Positions 9,484 to 17,021 of a DNA stretch of 57,726 bases are shown here, piece after piece. The notes under the pieces are model-generated. The model was not told where the DNA came from and made no database searches. It saw nothing but the letters and a program-made list of their open reading frames with translations. The DNA is from an uncultured bacterium. Its GTDB lineage: Bacteria > Hydrogenedentota > Hydrogenedentia > Hydrogenedentales > Hydrogenedentaceae. The translations under genes and the position numbers were made by a program. Location: positions 1 through 57,726 of the forward strand of contig CALLRP010000032.1 of NCBI GenBank assembly GCA_938014335.1, given 5' to 3'. Each line of letters starts with the position of its first letter. Positions within the stretch are counted from its first letter, which is position 1.

Positions 9484-10632
9484 ATGAAAATATTCATACC
9501 TTTTTCGGTTATCTCTTTTTTACAAATATTCATAGTGTCTTTTGCCTATTCCGAACCTCTCTTTGAAAAAGATTACAAAACGAGTAGTTATCCAGAAACA
9601 AAAATTATCCGATACAGAGTTTTAGATCTTCATGAAGAACATAAGGGGTATGCACTTTCATTTACAGGAAAAATTGTTAAAGGACAAGTCACCATTCAGA
9701 TTGAAGACACTAAGAAAAATATTGTGGAAAAGAAAGAAATCCCTGCTTTTTCTTTATTGCACTGGCACTTTATACTCCCTGAAGCAATAGATTTAGATAA
9801 TATCTATGTCTCCCTCTACTTAAAAAATGCTGTAGGGAATATTTATTCTATCGTTGCACCTGCTGTTCGGACACAACAAATATATATTACATACATCATT
9901 GTTTTTGCCCTTACTTTATGCCTAATCGCTGTTTCTATATATATTATCGAAAAAAATTCTTTTCCCGTTAAATGGCTATTTTGGGGAATACTACTTGGAA
10001 TTTGTGCAAAGATATTATTTTATATTTATGATTATTTTGATTTCCTTCCAACAAACCTTTTAATTACTTTCGCAACTAACGAACAAGACCTTTCTGATTA
10101 TATCTTTGCTACTTATATCTCACTAAGAGAAACAGCCATTCTGTTTCTTTTATTAGGTATTTTCTCGACTAGATGGCTTTCCATTAAGTATAAAAAACCA
10201 ACTGCAACAAGTATATCTGTAGGCTTGACACTTGTATTTATATTGTCTATTGTTATCTCTGGAATAGTAGAAATATTTCAACTTGTCCCACAAATACAGT
10301 TATCTCCCTATTCCCATGCTCTATTATCTGTGCAGGCATCACGCACCCCCTTGTTTTATTTGCTTATCCCCATGCGAAACGCCATATTATTTTTCTTATG
10401 GTTCAGTGCCTTTTATCTAACAGTGTCTGGAACAATAAATGCAGACAAAAGAACTGTTCTTCATGGAATTATAATTTTCATTGTTACGGAAGCCATCTTT
10501 GTTTATTTTGAGAAATCATCCTTTATCTATCAATATTCAAGTTGGTGGGGGATAGTTTTATTAATTCTACTAAGTTTTTTCCCTTTGTTCATTTTTAAAG
10601 TTAGAGATATTACAATTATAGATCACAAATAA
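9484..10632 (+). CDS. Polytopic membrane protein with exported N-terminal domain, function unknown
   Basis: I do not recognise a family. The 382-residue protein has a signal peptide (residues 1-23, SFAYSEP) and a soluble beta-rich segment of about 100 residues. About seven to eight strongly hydrophobic helices follow, from residue 132 to 375. A membrane Glu in SLRETAILFLLLG and a later SGIVEIFQ faintly recall the arrangement in YhfC-type intramembrane peptidases. No catalytic His pattern is visible, so I do not claim this. It stands alone between two secreted repeat proteins on the same strand, with gaps of 177 and 278 bases. A role in their export or anchoring is possible but is only a guess from position. 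Confidence 0.6.
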   Translation: MKIFIPFSVISFLQIFIVSFAYSEPLFEKDYKTSSYPETKIIRYRVLDLHEEHKGYALSFTGKIVKGQVTIQIEDTKKNIVEKKEIPAFSLLHWHFILPEAIDLDNIYVSLYLKNAVGNIYSIVAPAVRTQQIYITYIIVFALTLCLIAVSIYIIEKNSFPVKWLFWGILLGICAKILFYIYDYFDFLPTNLLITFATNEQDLSDYIFATYISLRETAILFLLLGIFSTRWLSIKYKKPTATSISVGLTLVFILSIVISGIVEIFQLVPQIQLSPYSHALLSVQASRTPLFYLLIPMRNAILFFLWFSAFYLTVSGTINADKRTVLHGIIIFIVTEAIFVYFEKSSFIYQYSSWWGIVLLILLSFFPLFIFKVRDITIIDHK

Positions 10633-10830
10633 AAACAAATGTATTTCCATCGTATAACATTTTTTTTGTTACAAAGACAAATATTTGTCATTATCCATTT
10701 TAAAATATAATTTTAAGCAAATTTTATAATTAAGAAAATAATTTATTGTTTTTAAATTATTTTATATCAGTTATTTAAAATTAAATTAAATTTATTAAAA
10801 TAAAAATTTTTATATTTCTAATATTTATGT

Positions 10831-10836
10831 TATAAT
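10831..10836 (+). promoter_or_regulatory. Possible -10 element for the GLUG/PASTA protein gene
   Basis: A TATAAT hexamer lies 75 bases before the ATG in a very AT-rich gap. No convincing -35 hexamer is spaced 16-18 bases upstream, so this is a weak call. Confidence 0.35.
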
Positions 10837-10910
10837 TTGGTGAATAGTAAAAAGCTAAAGATTGTATCTGTATAATTTTTCAACAAATTTAATTTGAGAG
10901 GAAAAAAACT

Positions 10911-13373
10911 ATGTTAAAAAAATTTCATTATCAAAAACACACAGGTCTATTGGGGATATTTGTAATCCTATCATTTCTTATGGTTGCAAGCACGGGGTGG
11001 ACTGTAATCCTGATTAACAATATTGAGGATTTGCAGAAAATCGGAAATGCCCCAGCATATCCGTTGAGTGAGGCTTATGAGTTATCACAGGATATTGATG
11101 CGAGTGTTACGCAGACATGGAATGAAGGGGCTGGTTTTCAGCCAATCGGGACTTCTTCCGAATCGTTTACAGGAAGTTTAAATGGTAATGGTTATAAAAT
11201 TTTAAATTTATACATCAATCGTCCATCGTCGGATTATGTGGGATTGTTAGCGAGAGTGAGTAATAGTGGTAGTGTTATGAATTTAGGATTGGAACAAAGT
11301 TCAGTCATAGGTAAAAATTATGTAGGTGGACTTGTTGGTTCCAATGAAGGCCGTGTGGATACCTGCTATGTTAATGGTTCTGTTACGGGGATGAATAATG
11401 TAGGTGGACTTACAGGAAATAATGCAGGAACATTAAACAAATGCTATTCCATAGACACAGTAACGGGTTCTGCAAGTGTGGGTGGTTTAGCAGGAAGAAA
11501 TGCGGGGACTATATCACAATGTTACTCGACATGTAATACATCCGGCACATCTGCGGTAGGGGGACTCATAGGGACAAGTGCTACATGGAATGCTTCATCG
11601 CGCAGGTGTTATGCCTGGGGAAATGTTACGGGGACATCGAATGTAGGAGGACTTATTGGCAGTATGTCATGGGGCTGGGGATTTGAGAACTATTCCGTAG
11701 GTCACGTGAGTGGCTCTTCGCGAGTAGGTGGACTTATAGGGTATCGTTTCTTTCTCGCCTTTATGTTTATGAGTTATTGGGATAAAAACACATCGGGTCT
11801 TACTACTTCCAGTGGTGGCACCGGAAAAACGACGGCAGAGATGAAACAGCAATCTACATATACCAACTGGTCTTTTGGAACTGTTTGGGGAATTGTTCCG
11901 GGAGTCACATATCCATACTTTATTTGGAGTCATCCTGTCCCCAATCTGTTAGGACTAACTGTGGAAGAAGCAGAATCCATCCTAATAGGTGCAGGTTATA
12001 CACTGGGTACGGTATCAGAACAATGTAGTTTTACCGTTCCTGTGGGCTTAATTCTTATCCAGCGACCCTTCCCCGGACAATACTTGGATCCAGGTAGTCC
12101 TGTGAATGTAACCGTGTCAACAGGACCCTGCCCACCCAATACAGTGCCGAGTGTCGTAGGATTGTTACAGGCTACTGCCGAAAATGAGATTATATCAGCG
12201 GGCTATGTTGTCGGAACAATAGAAACACAGTGTAACGCAACTATTCCCGCAGGTTTTGTCATCAGCCAGGAACCTGTGGGGGGAACAGAATTGGAACTAG
12301 GAAATCCAGTCAACATAGTAGTTTCCTCGGGACCCTGTCCGGTTACTGTGCCCGATGTGATAGGGATGACCGAAGAAAATGCAGATGTTACATTAGTATC
12401 TGCGGGCTTATTCTTAGGTATTGTCACTGAACAATGCAGTAATACAGTTCCGCAAGGCAGAATTATTAGCCAAAATCCGTCTGCAGGACAGCAAGTTGCG
12501 CCGGGTAGTTATGTAAATGTTGTAATTTCTTCAGGTCCTTGTGGAGAAGGGACACAAGAAGGTATCACCGAGGGAATAGAAGAAGGTATTGTTGAGGGCA
12601 CTCCTGAGGGGGTTGAAGAAGGGGTTATAGAAGGGACGCCTGAAGGGTCTGTGGAAGGGGAAAATGTTATTACGCCTAATGTTGTGGGTCAACCTTTTGT
12701 TAATGCAGTATTTGCTATAAATTCTGCTCAACTGGTTGTAGGCATAATTATCGAGGTATGTACAGATGAATATCCATTTGGTGTGATAATTGCTCAAGAA
12801 CCTGTGGGTGGTGCTGTAGTTACTATTGGCTCTATGGTAAATCTATGGGTGTCAATAGGACCCTGTCCGCCTGAAGGGGAAGGTATCCCCGAAGGAATTC
12901 CTGAAGGGATTGAAGAGGGTGCAGTAGAAGGTATCCCCGAGGGCATCACGGAGGGTATTGAAGAAGGTATTATCGAAGGTATCCCCGAAGGCATCACGGA
13001 GGGCATTGAAGAAGGTATTATCGAAGGCATCCCCGAAGGTATCCCGGAGGGTATTGAAGAAGGTGAAGGAGAAACAATAGGTAGACATAGTGCAGACCAA
13101 AACAATGACAAGAAAATAAATTTTACAGAATTACTCCGTGTCATTCAATTGTTCAATTCTTGGGGTTATCACTGTCAAGCAGGGACGGAAGATGGATTTG
13201 CACCGGGTGTGGGTGGAAATACTTCCTGTACTCCACATACTTCTGATTACAATCCTCAAAATTGGAGAATAGACTTTTACGAATTATTACGATTGATACA
13301 AATCTTTAATACAGGTGGATACCACTATTGTCCTGGAGAAAGTGAAGATGACTTCTGTTTAGGACTACTCTAA
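10911..13373 (+). CDS. Secreted GLUG-repeat / PASTA / EG-linker protein with dockerin-like C-terminal module
   Basis: The 820-residue protein has an N-terminal signal peptide (core LLGIFVILSFLMVAST). A region follows that is typical of GLUG proteins (DLQKIGN...LSQDIDAS...FTGSLNGNGYKI). Several GLUG units (VGGLVGSN, VGGLTGNN, VGGLAGRN, VGGLIG) run to about residue 330. Three PASTA-like repeats follow, then an EG linker, a fourth PASTA unit and a second, longer EG linker built on a 16-residue unit. The C-terminal 96 residues (HSADQNNDKKINFTELLRVI...) are the shared four-Cys module. It is paralogous to the pseudogene at 33655-36640. A gagagga site precedes the ATG. Such architecture suggests adhesion or surface attachment, with no enzymatic domain seen. 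Confidence 0.87.
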   Translation: MLKKFHYQKHTGLLGIFVILSFLMVASTGWTVILINNIEDLQKIGNAPAYPLSEAYELSQDIDASVTQTWNEGAGFQPIGTSSESFTGSLNGNGYKILNLYINRPSSDYVGLLARVSNSGSVMNLGLEQSSVIGKNYVGGLVGSNEGRVDTCYVNGSVTGMNNVGGLTGNNAGTLNKCYSIDTVTGSASVGGLAGRNAGTISQCYSTCNTSGTSAVGGLIGTSATWNASSRRCYAWGNVTGTSNVGGLIGSMSWGWGFENYSVGHVSGSSRVGGLIGYRFFLAFMFMSYWDKNTSGLTTSSGGTGKTTAEMKQQSTYTNWSFGTVWGIVPGVTYPYFIWSHPVPNLLGLTVEEAESILIGAGYTLGTVSEQCSFTVPVGLILIQRPFPGQYLDPGSPVNVTVSTGPCPPNTVPSVVGLLQATAENEIISAGYVVGTIETQCNATIPAGFVISQEPVGGTELELGNPVNIVVSSGPCPVTVPDVIGMTEENADVTLVSAGLFLGIVTEQCSNTVPQGRIISQNPSAGQQVAPGSYVNVVISSGPCGEGTQEGITEGIEEGIVEGTPEGVEEGVIEGTPEGSVEGENVITPNVVGQPFVNAVFAINSAQLVVGIIIEVCTDEYPFGVIIAQEPVGGAVVTIGSMVNLWVSIGPCPPEGEGIPEGIPEGIEEGAVEGIPEGITEGIEEGIIEGIPEGITEGIEEGIIEGIPEGIPEGIEEGEGETIGRHSADQNNDKKINFTELLRVIQLFNSWGYHCQAGTEDGFAPGVGGNTSCTPHTSDYNPQNWRIDFYELLRLIQIFNTGGYHYCPGESEDDFCLGLL
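12880..13070 (+). repeat. 48-bp coding tandem repeats (EG linker)
   Basis: About three to four imperfect copies of a 48-base unit encode EGIPEGITEGIEEGII. The near-identity at DNA level between adjacent copies (gaaggtatccccgaaggcat) suggests recent expansion by slippage or unequal recombination. Confidence 0.8.
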
Positions 13374-13400
13374 AATAGGTACCCTTCTCGTTAAATTATA

Positions 13401-13436
13401 AAAGCAGGGACTTGGAAATCGAGTCCCTGCTTTTTA
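13401..13436. terminator. Bidirectional intrinsic terminator
   Basis: A perfect 12-bp stem (aaagcagggact / agtccctgcttt) with a 9-base loop is flanked by A-run on one side and T-run on the other. It lies between the convergent ends of the GLUG/PASTA gene and the dikinase-like gene, and can serve both. Confidence 0.93.
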
Positions 13437-13456
13437 CATAGAGAAGTAAAAAAAAT

Positions 13457-16051
13457 TTATTCCTTAAAATATAGAACTAATTTTTGCTCAAAAGTGTTTG
13501 CATAGATATGGCATGTTTTTTGGGATTCGTATGCGAAATCAAAGACTTTAATAAGGTTTTCATATTTTTCTAAAGTAGGTGCAACATCTTTCAGTTTATT
13601 CGGCAAATTTTCCAATAATGATTCATTGAGCCAGTGGTTATCTCTCCCGGGAAAATAGACAAAATACAACAAATCAGATTCTACTAATTCACTGAAAAAA
13701 TGGGTACCTAAGGAGACATCTGGGGTAAGGTCTTCTCTCATGGCTACAATTTCGCAGAGGAACGAGACAGAGCTGATTTCAGAGAAACTCACAGGGATGC
13801 CTAATGATGGGGTGCTGGTTCCCCAGCGACCCGGTCCAATAAGAACTACAATGGGGTCACCCGTAACAAGTGGGGGTATCTGGTTTAATGTGCCAATAGC
13901 ACGAGCGACTGCATACCGTTCCGAAATTGGCAAATCCCCATATAGATGAGGGACCACATAGATAATTCGGTGCACTTGATTTAAACGGCTTCTTCCGATA
14001 ATAGGTCCGTCGGTTTTGATGATGAGGTTTTTGTTATCTTTAATAATAGGCTCGGAAAGAAGTTCGGAGCGGTCACTAACTTGTAAAGGTCTGCACTGGA
14101 CGATGTCAATGTAGAAGTCTTTTTCATTCTTGAAGTTTGCGGTAAATTCGACATCTACAGGGTTTTGATAAGCGTTGTCCAGTGTGTATAAGATCTCTCG
14201 CATATCTTCAACAAAGGTCGTTTCTGTAAGAAGTGTATCAAAGCGAATTTTCCATTGAGGGGACATTTTTTGACCTCGCTCTCTGTAAAATCGTTCTGCC
14301 TCAAAATCCTGTATCATAAACATTTCTAATGGGATACCTTCACACTGGGGGACAATTTCCTGAACGGGCATAGAAATGAGGCGGTTCCCATCTAAATCAA
14401 TGACATCCACTTTTTGTTGTGAATATCGTTTTTGTTCTTTGGTGGTACCTTCAGGACGCAACATAGGCTCGTTAAGAGCGACAATTCGTGTATAATCATC
14501 ATCGGAGCGGTCAACTGCTCGTGTACCTAATCCGAATACTAACCGTATCATTCCTGCTTTGGGGTCAATTTCGGGTGACCATACATAAGGATTATAGGAA
14601 AATCCTACACCTGCAATGTTTGGGAAATAAAGCCGTCCATGTTGAGCACCGGATACCCTCTGAACTAAAAGAGCCATTTGCTCGTCTTTGTCTAACAGTC
14701 CACGCCGTTTCCGGTAGTATAACGCTTCCTCACTCACGGTACTGGCATAAACGGTGCGAACTGCCGCTTTGAAATCTTCCAATCGTTGGCGCGTTGAACC
14801 TTGATTGGCACAAAATACGCTTTCATATTTGCCGGCAAAGGAGTTCCCAAAATTGTCTTCCAATAAACTACTGGAGCGAACAATGATAGGTGAAGAACCG
14901 AAGTATTCAAGGACTTGTTCAAATTGTGTTTCTATGTCTTCAGGAAATTCTCCGGTAATGATGCGTCTGCGGATTCGTTCGGCTCCGGGAAGAAAACTTT
15001 CTAATTCTTTTTGTTGTTCCCGTGCCCACCAGCAGCCATTTCGTACGAGGAAAGTGTAATATACATCCGAACCGACATAAAAACTATCATGTGTCTCTAA
15101 TTTTTGAGTCCATTTCGGGTTATTTTTCCTTAAAATAGCCTGAGCCAATAACATCCCCACTGATTTTCCTCCAATCATACCCGTCCCAATAACTCGCCGA
15201 CCAATTTCAACGAGGTCCTCTAAAGAGAAATATTGGAGGAATAATTCAGTCATTCGTTTTTCACGAGTTATCATCATACGAATGAGAATTTCCATCAGTT
15301 CTTCTTTTATTTTTTCATTTCCTAAACGAATGACATATTTTGCCTCACCCAAAGTTCGGTTCCATATATCTATCGGTCCTTCCCCCGGACTTAATGTTGT
15401 ACTTAATGTTGATGATAAAATTTTTGCCATGATATGACTTTCTGTAATAGGCATCATCTTACCATCTTTCCATAGATGGAGCATGTGCATGGAAGGGGAG
15501 TGCCGTTGTTGAACCTTCACAGGGCGAACAAATAGGTTGTTATCGTGGTCATACAGGTCAATTATAATCTGTGCGGTTTGCTGGATAGGAGTAATGGACT
15601 CGGGTGTGTGCTGGGAACGATCAAGAAAGAAATATGCCAAATCACCACGGTCAAATAAATAAGGACAGGTCAACATAAAAAAATTACAGAGCATTGTATC
15701 ACTGAACCAGGTAAGGGATAAGTCGGATAATCGGTCGAACACATAAAAAGAACGACGCTCTGTATTTTTTATGACTTGATGTACCTGACTGATGAACGGT
15801 TCAAATCCTTCGTCAGGATTTATTATTGCATAAGTCGTAACTTCGGACTCTTTTAATAGAGGTTGATGTTTTCCATAACGAAGATACACAATCGGACGAG
15901 CAGTTTCATGTCCCTTTTCAACAAAAGGTGTTATAAACTGGCGGTAATCCACTATTGAATTACCACGAAAAACAACATTATCACCCGCAATAAGCCCTCG
16001 CAATATTCGGTCAAACTCAGGAATGCCTGTGCTAAGAATAGAAATAGACAT
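13457..16051 (-). CDS. PEP/pyruvate-binding (PPDK N-terminal) ATP-grasp protein with RecA/KaiC-like N-terminal domain
   Basis: Residues 1-230 resemble a RecA/KaiC-type ATPase domain (GIPEFDRILRGLIAGDNVVF). The normal Walker A GxxxxGK[ST] is lost: the position reads FRGNSIVDY. From about residue 280 onward the ATP-grasp PEP/pyruvate-binding domain is clear, with GTGMIGGKSVGMLLAQAIL, SSPIIVRSSSLLEDNFGNSFAGKYESVF and the late GPGRWGTSTPSLGIPVSFSEI. The swivelling phospho-His domain of PEP synthase and PPDK is absent, so a full dikinase reaction on one chain is unlikely. Proteins of this layout exist in several phyla but have no assigned role that I know of. It is a single gene, divergent from the PilZ gene and convergent on the terminator at 13401-13436. 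Confidence 0.8.
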   Translation of the reverse strand: MSISILSTGIPEFDRILRGLIAGDNVVFRGNSIVDYRQFITPFVEKGHETARPIVYLRYGKHQPLLKESEVTTYAIINPDEGFEPFISQVHQVIKNTERRSFYVFDRLSDLSLTWFSDTMLCNFFMLTCPYLFDRGDLAYFFLDRSQHTPESITPIQQTAQIIIDLYDHDNNLFVRPVKVQQRHSPSMHMLHLWKDGKMMPITESHIMAKILSSTLSTTLSPGEGPIDIWNRTLGEAKYVIRLGNEKIKEELMEILIRMMITREKRMTELFLQYFSLEDLVEIGRRVIGTGMIGGKSVGMLLAQAILRKNNPKWTQKLETHDSFYVGSDVYYTFLVRNGCWWAREQQKELESFLPGAERIRRRIITGEFPEDIETQFEQVLEYFGSSPIIVRSSSLLEDNFGNSFAGKYESVFCANQGSTRQRLEDFKAAVRTVYASTVSEEALYYRKRRGLLDKDEQMALLVQRVSGAQHGRLYFPNIAGVGFSYNPYVWSPEIDPKAGMIRLVFGLGTRAVDRSDDDYTRIVALNEPMLRPEGTTKEQKRYSQQKVDVIDLDGNRLISMPVQEIVPQCEGIPLEMFMIQDFEAERFYRERGQKMSPQWKIRFDTLLTETTFVEDMREILYTLDNAYQNPVDVEFTANFKNEKDFYIDIVQCRPLQVSDRSELLSEPIIKDNKNLIIKTDGPIIGRSRLNQVHRIIYVVPHLYGDLPISERYAVARAIGTLNQIPPLVTGDPIVVLIGPGRWGTSTPSLGIPVSFSEISSVSFLCEIVAMREDLTPDVSLGTHFFSELVESDLLYFVYFPGRDNHWLNESLLENLPNKLKDVAPTLEKYENLIKVFDFAYESQKTCHIYANTFEQKLVLYFKE

Positions 16052-16184
16052 ATAAATTCCTTTTTGTGATTATTAAGTCTTTTTGTTTAGAATGAAATTT
16101 ATCTTTTGTTTATTTCATTGTTATTATAAGGGGTTTATGATAGTAATAAATAATTGAATAAGGTATGGGAAAAGGTACAAGAAA

Positions 16185-16835
16185 ATGAGCAGAAAAGATG
16201 AGATAGAAAAAATTTTACAAGAAACTTTGAAATCTGGAACTATGGGCATACTAACTTTTGAAGGGAAACTATGCCCTGTGACAATTCTTTCCACAACTCA
16301 ACATCATATTCGGGTGACAGGAATTCATCATTCGGAGGAGATATTTTCAGGCATGCAAGTTGCCTTAGAATTGTGTAGTAATCGGGGATGTCTGGTTTTG
16401 CAAACAGAAGTCATAGAGGTAGCTGAAACTGCAAACGAAGGTATTCTATTAGCCATTCCCGAATCGCCAACGAATGTTTTCCTTCGCCAGTTTTGGAGAA
16501 TTGCCATTAATATATATGCAGAAATAAAACCCCATGCCCATCCGAGGAAGATTAAAGCACTCATACGAAATATCAGTGCGGGAGGTATGCTAATTATAAT
16601 AAACGAACCATTGGAGGTGGGAGAGAGTGTGGAAATATTTTTTGCTCTGAAAGATTCTATTGCATATAAGAAAAGGGAATTCCGTCTGGTAGGCTCTGTA
16701 ACCCATGTCTCAATTACAGGTGACACATATCAAGTAAGTCTTAAATTTGTAGGCATGGACCCCAAAGATGAAAAACAAATCAATGAATTTGTAATCAAAA
16801 CCCTAAGAGCCTCATGCCCTAAATTAAATATTTGA
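16185..16835 (+). CDS. PilZ-domain protein, probable c-di-GMP receptor
   Basis: Residues 1-95 form a YcgR-N-like beta domain and residues 97-205 form a PilZ domain. The c-di-GMP-binding signatures are present in relaxed form. An RxxxR motif is in LRQFWRIAI (about 97-105), and the NxSxxG motif is NISAGG (about residue 128). This two-domain layout fits a c-di-GMP effector acting on motility or surface behaviour, but no flagellar or pilus gene is nearby. It is divergent from the ATP-grasp gene, with 133 bases between the starts, and preceded by a weak gggaaaagg site. I cannot tell the regulated partner. Confidence 0.75.
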   Translation: MSRKDEIEKILQETLKSGTMGILTFEGKLCPVTILSTTQHHIRVTGIHHSEEIFSGMQVALELCSNRGCLVLQTEVIEVAETANEGILLAIPESPTNVFLRQFWRIAINIYAEIKPHAHPRKIKALIRNISAGGMLIIINEPLEVGESVEIFFALKDSIAYKKREFRLVGSVTHVSITGDTYQVSLKFVGMDPKDEKQINEFVIKTLRASCPKLNI

Positions 16836-17021
16836 TATTCGAGATATCTGGATAAATCCCTGAATGATACGAATAAATGATAATGAGATATAAAGGGGAG
16901 TGAGATGCTCTCCAATACATAAGTATCGTCGGTATCCTGTCGACTAAAAAGGAGCGCAGGCGTCTCGTTTGTGTGTTATGTTCAGGCAGGGTGGCTCTAT
17001 GATTTTGTTTGTTGTATGTAA

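Noticed and set aside
12794..13144. Minus-strand Ser-Pro-Ile repeat frames
   Set aside because: These are antisense to the EG linker of the GLUG/PASTA gene and arise from the same low-complexity DNA.
16836..17021. Possible small RNA or repeat near ggagcgcaggcgtctcg
   Set aside because: It resembles a decayed GC-rich intergenic palindrome, but no stable stem or second copy could be shown in the window.
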